Source of the DNA: Streptomyces antibioticus
Lineage (GTDB): Bacteria; Actinomycetota; Actinomycetes; Streptomycetales; Streptomycetaceae
DNA: 64,000 nt
Direction of reading: 5' to 3'
Assembly (NCBI RefSeq): GCF_001514065.1
Contig: NZ_KQ948428.1
Location: 1,305 to 65,304 of the forward strand
The number at the start of each line of letters is the position of its first letter. The first letter of the stretch is position 1. A program made the translations under genes and the position numbers. Below the pieces are notes generated by a model that was not told the origin of the DNA, did no database searches, and saw only the letters and a list, made by a program, of their open reading frames with translations. Shown here in pieces: positions 8,391 through 16,460 of the stretch.

Positions 8391-9248
8391 CTACTCGCCC
8401 CCGCGCAGGATGGAGTTGCCCTCGTGGGTGGCGCCGGTGGCCAGGGTGCCCTCGGGGTCGAGGGCGAGGCGGCCGCTGATCCCGTAGAAGGCGACGGGGT
8501 TGCGCCACAGCACCTGGTCGACGTCGTCCTCGGTGAAGCCGTTCGCGAGCATGGCGTCGCCGACCCGGCGGGTCTTGAGCGGATCGCTTCTCCCCCAGTC
8601 GGCGGCGGAGTTCACGAGCACCTTCTCGGAGCCGTACCGCTTGAGGATCGCGACCATCCGTTCCTCGTCCATCTTGGTGTCGGGATAGACGGAGAACCCG
8701 AGCCAGCCGCCGCTGTCCTTGGCCTCTTTGACGGTGGTCTCGTTGAGGTGGTCGAGCAGGACGTGCTCCGGGGGCAGCGCGGACTCCCGGACGACGTCGA
8801 GGGTGCGGCGCAGACCGGCGAGCTTGTCGCGGTGCGGGGTGTGGACGAGGGCGGGCAGGGCGTGGTCGGCGGCAAGCTGGAGCTGGGCGGCGAGGGCCTT
8901 GTCCTCGGCGGGGGTCATGGAGTCGTAACCGATCTCGCCGACGGCGACTACCTGGTCCTTGACGAGATACCGGGGCAGCTCGTCGAGGACCGGCACACAG
9001 CGCGGGTCGTTGGCCTCCTTGGGGTTGAGGGCGAGCGTGCAGTGATGGGCGATGCCGTACTGGGCGGCGCGGAAGGGCTCCCAGCCGAGGAGGGCGTCGA
9101 AGTAGTCGAGGAAGGAGGCGGGCGAGGTGCGGGGCTGACCGAGCCAGAAGGACGGTTCGACGACGGCGCGGACGCCTGCGGCGTGCATGGCCTCGTAGTC
9201 GTCGGTGGTGCGGGAGGTCATGTGGATGTGGGGGTCGAAGATGCGCAT
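8391..9248 (-). CDS. eboB: TatD-family metal-dependent hydrolase, EboB-like
   Basis: A 285-aa amidohydrolase-fold protein. The first metal motif is FDPHIHMTSRT; the others are VGEIGYDS (Glu), LVHTPHRDK (His), LLDHLNE (His) and NSAADWG (Asp). The family acts on phosphoester or amide bonds, but EboB proteins have no proven substrate. Its ATG overlaps the eboA stop by one base (TGATG), so the two are translated together. No signal sequence is present. The call as EboB rests on the TatD-like motifs together with flanking eboA and eboE genes. Confidence 0.8.
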   Translation of the reverse strand: MRIFDPHIHMTSRTTDDYEAMHAAGVRAVVEPSFWLGQPRTSPASFLDYFDALLGWEPFRAAQYGIAHHCTLALNPKEANDPRCVPVLDELPRYLVKDQVVAVGEIGYDSMTPAEDKALAAQLQLAADHALPALVHTPHRDKLAGLRRTLDVVRESALPPEHVLLDHLNETTVKEAKDSGGWLGFSVYPDTKMDEERMVAILKRYGSEKVLVNSAADWGRSDPLKTRRVGDAMLANGFTEDDVDQVLWRNPVAFYGISGRLALDPEGTLATGATHEGNSILRGGE

Positions 9249-10051
9249 CAGGACTCCTCGCCGTCGGTGCCGCGCGGGCCGCCGGGGGCGGTGGCCGGTG
9301 CGGGTGGGGTGGCCGTGGGGTCGGTCAGGGTCAGCACCCGGTGCAGGTCCGCGGGCACGGATCGGCCCGCGGCGGTGCGTTCGGCGGCGTAGTCGCCGAG
9401 CATGCGGGCGAGTTCGGCGTCGGCGTGGGCGCGCCGGTCCAGTTCGGCCACCGCCGCGACGGGCACGCCGGTGAACAGGCACTTCAGTACGGCGTGCCGC
9501 CACTGGTGGGGGTCGAGGTGCCGGGCGGCGTAGGGGCCGACGGCGGCGGCGACGAGCCGGGTGTCGTTGGTGCGCAGGGCGTCCTCGACGAGCGGGAGCG
9601 CGTCCGGGCCCGGCACGAGGTGGGGCAGGGCGTGCAGGACGGCCCGGCGTTCGGCGGCGGTGCCCTGCTGGTAGACGCGGGTGAGGGCGGTGGCGTCGGC
9701 GCGGGCCGCGTGCAGGATCAGGACCCGGGCGGCGTCGGCGTGCTCGGCACCGCAGCGCCGACCTGCCTCGGCCAGCCGCAGCTCCCAGACGGAGATGGGA
9801 CCGTGCGTACCGGGATGGGTGCCGGCCTCGTCGAGGGCCTGGTCGAGCCAGGCGCGGGCGGCTCCGGTGAGCTGGGAGTCGAGGCGGCGGTGGAGGTCGG
9901 CGGGGTGGACGCGGGCGAGGTCGTCGCTGTCGATGGCGTCCACCGGGCTGTCGCCGTCGATGGCGTCCACCCGGCTGTCGCTGTCGACGCCGTCCACGGG
10001 ACCGTCGCTGTCGACGGTGTCCACGGGGTTCATGGGGCTGATGCGGTTCAT
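9248..10051 (-). CDS. eboA: EboA-family protein with N-terminal Asp-rich repeats
   Basis: A 267-aa protein. Residues about 50-245 form the all-helical EboA domain: LHRRLDSQLTGAARAWLDQA, LPHLVPGPDALPLVEDAL, RTNDTRLVAAAVGPYAARHL, WRHAVLKCLFTGVPVAAVAE and a closing MLGDYAAERTAAGRSVPADL. The first 43 residues are unusual: four 9-residue repeats of VDxxDSDxP type, encoded by a 27-bp tandem repeat, probably disordered and acidic. EboA is the marker gene of ebo clusters, and its biochemical function is unknown. The gene overlaps its upstream neighbour by ATGA and its downstream neighbour by TGATG. A later in-frame start after the repeat is possible, but the overlap favours the long form. Confidence 0.8.
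   Translation of the reverse strand: MNRISPMNPVDTVDSDGPVDGVDSDSRVDAIDGDSPVDAIDSDDLARVHPADLHRRLDSQLTGAARAWLDQALDEAGTHPGTHGPISVWELRLAEAGRRCGAEHADAARVLILHAARADATALTRVYQQGTAAERRAVLHALPHLVPGPDALPLVEDALRTNDTRLVAAAVGPYAARHLDPHQWRHAVLKCLFTGVPVAAVAELDRRAHADAELARMLGDYAAERTAAGRSVPADLHRVLTLTDPTATPPAPATAPGGPRGTDGEES
9921..10028. repeat. Four 27-bp tandem repeats inside the eboA-like gene
   Basis: Four consecutive 27-bp units (9921-9947, 9948-9974, 9975-10001, 10002-10028) share the core CTGTCGCTGTCGAtggcGTC. They are in frame and encode VD-[AGT]-[IV]-D-[SG]-D-x-x repeats at the EboA N-terminus. Such repeats commonly vary in copy number between strains. Confidence 0.85.
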
Positions 10052-10992
10052 GGGGTGCTCCCTGCTGGGGTGGCGGAGGGATCGCCGGGACGTGCTGCGG
10101 GATCGGAGGACGCGGTGGCGCCGGCTGCCGCGTGGAGGAACGGGAGGGACTGCTCGGCGTAGTGGGGGCCCGCGTGGGAGTGGCGGGGCAGTTCGACGAC
10201 GGTGAGTCCTCGGTAGCCGGTGTCGGCCAGGGCGGCGAGGACGGGCGGGAAGTCGATCTCCCCGTCCCCGAAGGGGAGGTGTTCGTGGACGCCCCTGCGC
10301 ATGTCCTCGATCTGGACGTGTCGCAGCCAGGGGGCGGCGGCGCGTACGCAGGCCTCGGGAGGGAGGGGTTCGAGGCACTGGCAGTGACCGATGTCGAGGG
10401 TCAGGCCCAATGGCTCCGGGTCGTCGAGCAGCCGGCGGAGCCGGTGGAAGTCGGCGAGGGTGGCGAGGAGATGGCCGGGTTCGGGTTCGACGGCGAGCGG
10501 CACGCCGGCGGCGGTCGCGGCGTCCAGGACCGGGGCCAGCGCCTCGGCGAGCCGCTTCCATGCAAGGTCGGTGTCGGTACCGGCCGGGGTGATCCCGCTG
10601 AAGCAGTGCACGGCGTGGGCGCCCAGGTCGGCGGCGACCTGGAGGGCGCGGACGAGGAGGTCGACACGGCGGGCGCGGTCCTCGGGGTCCGGGTCCAGGA
10701 GGGACGGCCCGTGCTTGCGGCGCGGGTCGAGGACGTAGCGGGCCCCGGTCTCCACCGTGACGCCGAGGCCGAGTGCCCCGAGTCGCCGGGCGACGCCTCG
10801 GGTGCGGGCGGCCAGGTCGGGGGCGAGCGGGTCCAGGTGCATGTGGTCGAGGGTCAGACCGACGCCGTCGTAGCCGAGGTCGGCGAGCAGACCCAGGGCG
10901 TCGTCGAGACGGAGGTCGGTGAGGCCGTTGGTGCCGTAGCCGAACCGGAGGGGGGTGCGGGGCCGGTGGACGCCGGGGGCTGTGCGGTTCAT
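10048..10992 (-). CDS. TIM-barrel sugar isomerase/epimerase family protein in the ebo cluster
   Basis: A 314-aa xylose-isomerase-like TIM barrel. Strand motifs seen are FGYGTNGLTDL, GYDGVGLTLDHMHL, VTVETGARYVLD, AHAVHCFSG, LAVEPEPGHLL (Glu), LTLDIGHCQCL (Asp and His), HVQIEDM and VVELPRHSH (Glu and His). These give a plausible divalent metal site. The C-terminal 35 residues are Ala/Pro/Ser-rich and likely disordered. It overlaps both neighbours by ATGA, so it is an integral part of the ebo-type operon and not a chance neighbour. It is the second of three TIM barrels in the cluster. No substrate can be named. Confidence 0.8.
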   Translation of the reverse strand: MNRTAPGVHRPRTPLRFGYGTNGLTDLRLDDALGLLADLGYDGVGLTLDHMHLDPLAPDLAARTRGVARRLGALGLGVTVETGARYVLDPRRKHGPSLLDPDPEDRARRVDLLVRALQVAADLGAHAVHCFSGITPAGTDTDLAWKRLAEALAPVLDAATAAGVPLAVEPEPGHLLATLADFHRLRRLLDDPEPLGLTLDIGHCQCLEPLPPEACVRAAAPWLRHVQIEDMRRGVHEHLPFGDGEIDFPPVLAALADTGYRGLTVVELPRHSHAGPHYAEQSLPFLHAAAGATASSDPAARPGDPSATPAGSTP

Positions 10993-12335
10993 GTGACGCT
11001 CACTTTCCTCGCGAACTTCCTTCCGAGCGGGGCGAGTGCGGCGACGAACAGGGCACCGGTCCGGGCCCCGTTGCGGGCGGCGAGAGCGGCCTGGAGGGGA
11101 ATGGTGGCGCGGATACCGCTGCCGACGGCGCGTTGGGTGAGTGGGGGTGAGGGGTTGAGGGCGGCGTGGAAGTAGGGGCGGGCGACGGTGGCGGCGTAGG
11201 CGGCGGAGAGGGCGGTGCGCAGGGCGGCGGTGGCGGAGGTACGCAGGCCATCGGCTGGAGTGGCGGTGCCTGGGGCAGTGGTGGCCTGGGTGGCGGGCCA
11301 GCCCTGGGTGGTGGCCTGGGTGGCGGGCCAGCCCTGGGTGGCGGCATGGGCGCCGCGCGTGGGTACGCGGTCGGCCGGTGCCACGCGCAGGCGGCGCAAG
11401 GCGCCCCAACCCCCACGCGAGGCAGCGGCGCCCGCCGGAGCACCGAGCGGGCGACGGCCGGCGGCCAGGGCGGTGTCGGTGGGGGCCGGTGTCGTGCGGG
11501 GGATCAGGTCGGCGTCGATCGGACCCGAGGCCGTGGTGCCCGGCAGACCGAGGGTGGCTGCTGTCCCACGGCCTGCCGGGAGACGCGAGGTGATCAGGTG
11601 GGTCAGAAGCGCGGTTGCCGCCAGCGCGGCCAGGGGCGGCAGGGGCGACCCGTCTCGGGTTTCCTGGCGGGAGACGGTGGTCACCGCGAAGGTGTGGGTG
11701 CCGAGGAGTGCGGCGGAGGGAACGGCCTCACGGATGTCGCCCGTCGTGGCCGCGGCTCCCAGGAGCAGGTCGAGGCCGCGGGCCGCGGCCATCGCGACGG
11801 GGCCCGCGGGGGTGTGCTTCAGGGCAAGGTCGTAGGCCCACACCGTGGCGGCGAGGGGCGCGGCCACCGCGAGCGCGGGACGGCCCGCGCGGGCGGCGAG
11901 AGCCAGACCGGCCGCGGTCAGGGCGCACGCCGCCGTCAGTGCCTCGGCCGGTCGGATGCGGCCGGACGGGATGGGCCGGTGAGGGCGCTCGGCGGCGTCC
12001 TCCGTCCGGTCCGCCCAGTCGTTGAGGGCCATGCCGGCCTCGTACAGACAGACGGAGGAGCCGATGGCCAGCAGGGTGCGGGAGTTGGTGCGTGCGGAGG
12101 CGGCCGCCGCGCCGGCCAGGACGTCGCCGGGGACGGTGAACAGGGCGGGCAACCGCAGGAGTTCGGCCCAGGCGCGGGCGCGGGGACGGACACGGGCACG
12201 GGCCGACCTTCGGGTACGCACTGCACCCCCCGGCATCACTGCGCCTCCCCCTGGAGCCCGGCCCGGCCCGGATCCCCCTGTTCGCGCACCGGTCAGCCAG
12301 CCGCCGACACGGGATGAGGAAACGGGCGCGGACAT
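10989..12335 (-). CDS. eboC: UbiA-superfamily prenyltransferase-like membrane protein, EboC-like
   Basis: A 448-aa integral membrane protein with about eight hydrophobic segments. The first UbiA Asp-rich motif is NDWADRTED followed by RPHRPIPSGRI, and the second region is YDLALKHTPAG with ARGLDLLLG. UbiA proteins transfer prenyl groups to aromatic or other acceptors in the membrane. AAGGAGG lies 7 nt before the ATG at 12335, which excludes longer starts. The loop after about residue 270 holds a low-complexity insertion with a 30-bp tandem repeat. It is the first gene of the ebo-type operon, overlapping the next by ATGA. The acceptor and prenyl donor are unknown. Confidence 0.75.
   Translation of the reverse strand: MSAPVSSSRVGGWLTGARTGGSGPGRAPGGGAVMPGGAVRTRRSARARVRPRARAWAELLRLPALFTVPGDVLAGAAAASARTNSRTLLAIGSSVCLYEAGMALNDWADRTEDAAERPHRPIPSGRIRPAEALTAACALTAAGLALAARAGRPALAVAAPLAATVWAYDLALKHTPAGPVAMAAARGLDLLLGAAATTGDIREAVPSAALLGTHTFAVTTVSRQETRDGSPLPPLAALAATALLTHLITSRLPAGRGTAATLGLPGTTASGPIDADLIPRTTPAPTDTALAAGRRPLGAPAGAAASRGGWGALRRLRVAPADRVPTRGAHAATQGWPATQATTQGWPATQATTAPGTATPADGLRTSATAALRTALSAAYAATVARPYFHAALNPSPPLTQRAVGSGIRATIPLQAALAARNGARTGALFVAALAPLGRKFARKVSVT
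11281..11340. repeat. Two identical 30-bp tandem repeats in the eboC-like gene
   Basis: A 30-bp unit starting GTGGCCTGGGTGGCGGGCCA occurs twice without a mismatch (11281-11310 and 11311-11340). On the coding strand it adds a second copy of the residues TQGWPATQAT in a loop. Identity at every base suggests a recent duplication or a slippage-prone site. Confidence 0.9.
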
Positions 12336-12420
12336 GGGCAGCCTCCTTGTCGAGCGTCGAGCGTCGTACGGATCACCGATGAACTCCCGCGCGGGCAAGC
12401 CTTGTTGGGGAGTGGAAAGA

Positions 12421-12454
12421 CGGCGGGCGGAGGTCCGGCGTCCCCCGCCCGCCG
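12421..12454 (-). terminator. GC-rich hairpin after the ThuA/DUF1080 gene
   Basis: Perfect 10-bp arms (CGGCGGGCGG at 12421-12430 and its complement at 12445-12454) with a 14-nt loop start 5 bp past the stop of the ThuA gene on the minus strand. It separates the sugar-oxidation genes from the ebo-type operon, whose first ATG is 86 bp further on. Confidence 0.6.
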
Positions 12455-12458
12455 CCGC

Positions 12459-13805
12459 TCAATCAACCCGTGAGGTCGAGGCCTTCACGGGCAGCTCCTT
12501 GATCCGGACGTTCCGGAAGGACACCTCGTCGTCGGCTCCGTGGTTCTGGAGGCCGATGTGTCCGTCACGCAGGCTCCGGGCCGGGTCGGTGTTGGTGAAA
12601 TCGTTGACCTTCACGCCGTTGAGCCAGACGCGGAGCCGTTCGCCCTCCACGCGGATCTCGTACGTGTTCCACTCCCCCGGCGGGTTCAGCGCGCGGTCGC
12701 GCTTCTTGAGGTCGGCGGAGCGGAAGCCGTAGACGGAGCCCGTGGTCTTCTCGGGTACGTCGGTGGCGTCGATCTGGATCTCGTAGCCGTTGTTCACGGC
12801 GGACCACGGGTCGTCCGAGGGCGGGAAGCCCACGAACACACCGGAGTTGTCGTCGCCGGCCGTCTTCCAGTCGAGCTTCAGGGAGTACGAGGCGAAGCCC
12901 GACGCGGCGTACCAGAGCAGCCCCATCCCGCCCGACGACGTGAGCGTGCCGTCCTCGGAGAGGGTGAAGGAGCCCGGCCCCGCCTGCTGCCAGCCGTCCA
13001 ACGATGTGCCGTCGAAGAGCGGTCGGTAACCGTTCTCCGGGCGGCAGTCGGCCTGGGCGTCGCCGATCGCGTATCGGATGCCGCCGGCCAGGTGTTGGCG
13101 GAACAGCGGGTCGGCGTACGACTCCTTGGTGTGGCCGCCGCCGGTGTAGAAGGCGCGGCCGCCTTGGTAGTTCTGGCACCAGGCGATCGGATGGTCGCCG
13201 TTCATGGTGCCGCCGGTGTACGAGGACTCGTCGAGGGAGGCGAGGACGTGGGCCTTCTCCCGTGGGTTGGAGCGGTAGTTGTACCACTCGTCGGTCCGGT
13301 TCCAGGTCCGCGCCAGGCCCGAGGTGGCCGGGTGGGCGCGGTCCTCGACGGTGACCGTGGCGGGCTGGATCGCGGGGTGCGACTGGAAGTAGGCGCCGGC
13401 GAGCCCGCCGTAGAACTCCCAGTCGTACTCGGTGTCGGCGGCGGCATGGATGCCGACATAGCCGCCGCCGTGCCGGATGTAGCCCTCGAAGGCGCTCTGT
13501 TGGGCGGCGTCGAGGACGTCGCCGGTGGTGGACAGGAAGACGACGGCGTCGTAGCGGCGCAGATTGCGGGAGGTGAAGGCGGCGGCGTCCTCGGTGGCGT
13601 CGACGGTGAAACCGTTGGTCTCGCCGAGCTGCCGCACGGCCGTTATGCCTTCGGGGATGGAGTCGTGCCGGAAGCCGGCCGTCTTGGAGAAGACCAGGAC
13701 TCGCCTGCCGTCGTCGCCGCCCTGTGAGGCGGCCGGGCCGGAAACACAGCCCAGGAGCACCGCGGCCCCCGCAACTGCGGTGGCTGTACGTGTGGTTGCG
13801 CGCAT
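12459..13805 (-). CDS. Secreted ThuA-domain and DUF1080 (3-keto-disaccharide hydrolase-like) protein
   Basis: A 448-aa exported protein with a signal peptide (RTATAVAGAAVLLGCVSGPAA). A ThuA-like domain fills about residues 33-255: VLVFSKTAGFRHDSI, YDAVVFLSTTGDVL, GGGYVGIHAAADTEYDW, PIAWCQNYQGGRAFYTGGGH. A DUF1080 (PF06439) jelly-roll domain follows at about 260-445: GYRPLFDGTSLDGWQ, DNSGVFVGFP, GYEIQID, GEWNTYEIRVEG, HIGLQNHG. ThuA proteins take part in trehalose or keto-sugar metabolism; the DUF1080 family includes 3-keto-disaccharide hydrolases. It lies 15 bp after the PQQ-type dehydrogenase gene, so both are probably made together. In other bacteria these two domains and a dehydrogenase are often fused in one secreted protein. 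The direct substrate is unknown. Confidence 0.8.
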   Translation of the reverse strand: MRATTRTATAVAGAAVLLGCVSGPAASQGGDDGRRVLVFSKTAGFRHDSIPEGITAVRQLGETNGFTVDATEDAAAFTSRNLRRYDAVVFLSTTGDVLDAAQQSAFEGYIRHGGGYVGIHAAADTEYDWEFYGGLAGAYFQSHPAIQPATVTVEDRAHPATSGLARTWNRTDEWYNYRSNPREKAHVLASLDESSYTGGTMNGDHPIAWCQNYQGGRAFYTGGGHTKESYADPLFRQHLAGGIRYAIGDAQADCRPENGYRPLFDGTSLDGWQQAGPGSFTLSEDGTLTSSGGMGLLWYAASGFASYSLKLDWKTAGDDNSGVFVGFPPSDDPWSAVNNGYEIQIDATDVPEKTTGSVYGFRSADLKKRDRALNPPGEWNTYEIRVEGERLRVWLNGVKVNDFTNTDPARSLRDGHIGLQNHGADDEVSFRNVRIKELPVKASTSRVD

Positions 13806-13820
13806 CGCGTGTTCCTCCTC

Positions 13821-16376
13821 TCAGCCGGTGGTGAAGGTGAAGTCGTCCACGTCGAACAGGGCGCCGTTGCCGGTGCTCCCCTTGAAGACGAGGTAGAGCG
13901 AGGTCGTGCCGCGGGGCGCGCGGGACAACTCGGCGGTGACGTCCTGGAAGTTCTCCCAGCCGCCGGTCACGGGCACGGTCGCCGTGCCGAGCAGGGTGCC
14001 GGTCGAGGACCCCGCACGGACTTCGAGCGTGCCGCCCGCGCCGCCGGACGAGATGCGTGCCGTCACGGACTTGGCGTTGCTCAGCACGTACGGCGTGAAC
14101 GCGATCCAGTCGCCGTTGTCGATGTCGCCGACGGTGTTGCCGCCGTGCGCCGCGGACTTGGCGATGACCGAGATGCCGCTGCTGGTGCCGAAGTGCTCGG
14201 CCTGGCGGTGCCGGGGCTGGAGCACGCTCTGGTCGTGGGTGGTGAGTGCGGCCTGGCCGCCGCCTCCGCCGTCGGTGTACTCGGCGTCGATCACGCCGAA
14301 GATGTTGGCGTCCTCGTCATGGCCTCCGTCGGCGCTGGTCTGGATGGTGCCGGAGCAGCCGTTGGCGGAGGTGACCGGGTGGCCGTGGCTGTCGTGGCCG
14401 AGGACGAAGGTGACCGTGACCTTGGAGCAGTCGATGGTGGTGTCCTCCGGGTCGGTGACCTTCACCTTGAACGGGATCGCGTCGCCAAAGCTGAACAGCT
14501 GCCCGTCGCGCGGGAGTTCAAGGGTGACCTTGGGTGCGGTGTTGCCGACGACGACCTGCGCGCTCGCGCTGCCGGTGCGTCCGGAGGTGTCCTTGGCGGT
14601 GAGGGTCGCGGTGTAGGTGCCGTTCTTCGTGTACCTGTGAGTCGGGTTGGCCGCCGTGGACGTGCCGCCGTCACCGAAGTCCCAGCTGTAGGTGAGGGCG
14701 TCGCCGTCCTGGTCGGACGTGCCGGCGGAGGAGAACTGCACCTTCAGCGGTGCCTGCCCCGAGGTCCGGTTCGCGGCGGCCTGGGCGACGGGCGAGTGGC
14801 CGTCGGTGGCGTTCTCGATGCGGTACAGGGCGGAGTTCTCGTCGCCGCCGAACCAGGAGACGCCGTAGTCGAGGACGTACAGCGCGCCGTCGGGGCCGAA
14901 GGCCATGTCCATCACCTGGGTGCCGGTCCACGGCACCGCGTTGATCGACTGGACGGTGCCGGAGGCGTCGCTGGTGATGCGCTTGATCCAGCGGCGGCCG
15001 AACTCCCCGGCGAAGAAGTCGCCGTCGTAGGCCTCGGGGAACTTCACGGGCGAGTCGAGGGACGCGTCGTAGTGGTAGACCGGGCCGCCCATCGGGGACT
15101 CGGAGCCGCTGCCGAACTCGGGTACGGAGCCGCCGTCGTAGGGGATCCAGGCGGCCTGCGCCGGGGGAAGGTCGGTGCGGCCGGTGTTGTGCGGGGAGGT
15201 GTTCTTCGGGGCGGCGCAGTCGAAGGACGTGCCGGAGGTGCCGGTGGCGAAGTCGTAGTCGACGTAGGCATCGTTGTCGCCGGTGCAGTACGGCCAGCCG
15301 AAGTTGCCGGGGCCGGTGACGCGCGCGAACTCGACCTGCCCTGCCGGTCCGCGGGCCGGGTCGGCGGCGCCCGCGTCGGGACCGTAGTCGCCGACGTAGA
15401 GGATGCCGGTCGCCTTGTCGACGCTGAAGCGGAAGGGGTTGCGGAAGCCCATGGCGTAGATCTCGGGCCGGGTCCTGTCCGTGCCGGGGGCGAAGAGGTT
15501 GCCCTCGGGGACGGTGTAGGAGCCGTCGGCGGCGACCTTGATGCGCAGGATCTTGCCGCGCAGGTCGTTGGTGTTGCCGGCCGAACGCTGGGCGTCGAAG
15601 CCGGGGTTGCGGTTCGTGCCCTCGTCGATGGGGGTGAAGCCGTCGGACTGGAACGGGTTGGTGTCGTCGCCCGTGGACAGGTACAGGTTTCCGGCCGCGT
15701 CGAAGTCGATGTCGCCGCCGACGTGGCAGCACAGTCCGCGGGTGGCGGGGACGTCGAGGACCTTCTTCTCACTGGCCTTGTCGAGGGTGCCGTCGGCGTT
15801 CAGCGTGAACCGGGAGAGCCGGTTGACTCCGTCGAAGGGGGCGAAGTCGGCGGCGGTGCCGGTCTCGGGGGCGTCGCCCGCGGGGGTGTTCAACGGGGGC
15901 GCGTAGTACAGGTAGATGGCCCGGTTGGTGGCGAAGTCCGGGTCCACGCCTACGCCTTGGAGGCCTTCCTCGTCGTGGGAGTAGACGTCGAGCTTGCCGA
16001 TCAGCCGCGTGGTGCCCGCGGCGTCCGTCATCCGCAGCTCACCGTCGCGCGAGGTGTGCAGGACCGAGCGGTCCGGGAGGACGGCGAGCGACATGGGCTC
16101 GCCGACCTCCGGTTCGCCCTTGGCGAGGGTGACCTGCTGGAAGTCCTCGGCGGCCACCGAGGACGGCGCCACGGACGACTCCGCGGACGACTCCGAGGAC
16201 GGCTCCGAGGACGGCGCGGGCCCGGCGACGGCTGCGCCGGCCTGCGGGGCGGTGAGCGTGAGGGACGCGCCCATCAGCAGGGCGCCGCCGAGGAACGCCA
16301 CCGCCCTGCGAAAGGTGAGGCGTCCTCTGTGGGTCTCTGATCTGTCGGATCTTGTGGTGCGGGATTTCCCGTGCAC
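13821..16376 (-). CDS. Secreted PQQ-type glucose/sorbosone dehydrogenase with PKD and CBM6-like domains
   Basis: An 851-aa exported protein with a long signal peptide (FRRAVAFLGGALLMGASLTLTA). The GSDH beta-propeller (about 70-510) shows LAVLPDRSVLHTSRDGEL, HDEEGLQGVGVDPDF, HVGGDIDFDAAGNLYLSTGD, GKILRIKVAADGSY, EIYAMGFRNPFRFSVD and WPYCTGDN. A PKD domain follows (SYSWDFGDGGTSTAANPTHRYT), then a Cys-containing linker, and a C-terminal CBM6-like lectin (GDWIAFTPYVLSNAKSVTARI...LYLVFKG). Such enzymes oxidise aldoses outside the cell with PQQ. GTG start with GGAGG 8 nt upstream. Streptomyces often lack PQQ synthesis, so the cofactor source is open. It sits between the isomerase and ThuA genes. 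Confidence 0.8.
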   Translation of the reverse strand: MHGKSRTTRSDRSETHRGRLTFRRAVAFLGGALLMGASLTLTAPQAGAAVAGPAPSSEPSSESSAESSVAPSSVAAEDFQQVTLAKGEPEVGEPMSLAVLPDRSVLHTSRDGELRMTDAAGTTRLIGKLDVYSHDEEGLQGVGVDPDFATNRAIYLYYAPPLNTPAGDAPETGTAADFAPFDGVNRLSRFTLNADGTLDKASEKKVLDVPATRGLCCHVGGDIDFDAAGNLYLSTGDDTNPFQSDGFTPIDEGTNRNPGFDAQRSAGNTNDLRGKILRIKVAADGSYTVPEGNLFAPGTDRTRPEIYAMGFRNPFRFSVDKATGILYVGDYGPDAGAADPARGPAGQVEFARVTGPGNFGWPYCTGDNDAYVDYDFATGTSGTSFDCAAPKNTSPHNTGRTDLPPAQAAWIPYDGGSVPEFGSGSESPMGGPVYHYDASLDSPVKFPEAYDGDFFAGEFGRRWIKRITSDASGTVQSINAVPWTGTQVMDMAFGPDGALYVLDYGVSWFGGDENSALYRIENATDGHSPVAQAAANRTSGQAPLKVQFSSAGTSDQDGDALTYSWDFGDGGTSTAANPTHRYTKNGTYTATLTAKDTSGRTGSASAQVVVGNTAPKVTLELPRDGQLFSFGDAIPFKVKVTDPEDTTIDCSKVTVTFVLGHDSHGHPVTSANGCSGTIQTSADGGHDEDANIFGVIDAEYTDGGGGGQAALTTHDQSVLQPRHRQAEHFGTSSGISVIAKSAAHGGNTVGDIDNGDWIAFTPYVLSNAKSVTARISSGGAGGTLEVRAGSSTGTLLGTATVPVTGGWENFQDVTAELSRAPRGTTSLYLVFKGSTGNGALFDVDDFTFTTG

Positions 16377-16423
16377 GAAGTGCCTCCAGAACGGGGCCGG
16401 TTGTACGGGCGGGTGCGGGTGCG

Positions 16424-16445
16424 CCGGGATGCGCCGTCATCCCGG
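16424..16445 (-). terminator. Intercistronic hairpin before the PQQ-type dehydrogenase gene
   Basis: A perfect 8-bp stem (CCGGGATG...CATCCCGG) with a 6-nt loop lies 15 bp past the stop of the TIM-barrel isomerase gene. It may end part of the transcripts and lower expression of the two secreted proteins downstream, or protect the upstream mRNA from decay. Confidence 0.5.
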
Positions 16446-16460
16446 GGAGTTGACAGGAGG

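Noticed and set aside
7371..9392. A 673-codon open frame on the plus strand opposite the ebo genes
   Set aside because: It is a Gly/Val/Glu-rich shadow produced by GC-biased codons of the minus-strand genes; no motif and no ribosome site.
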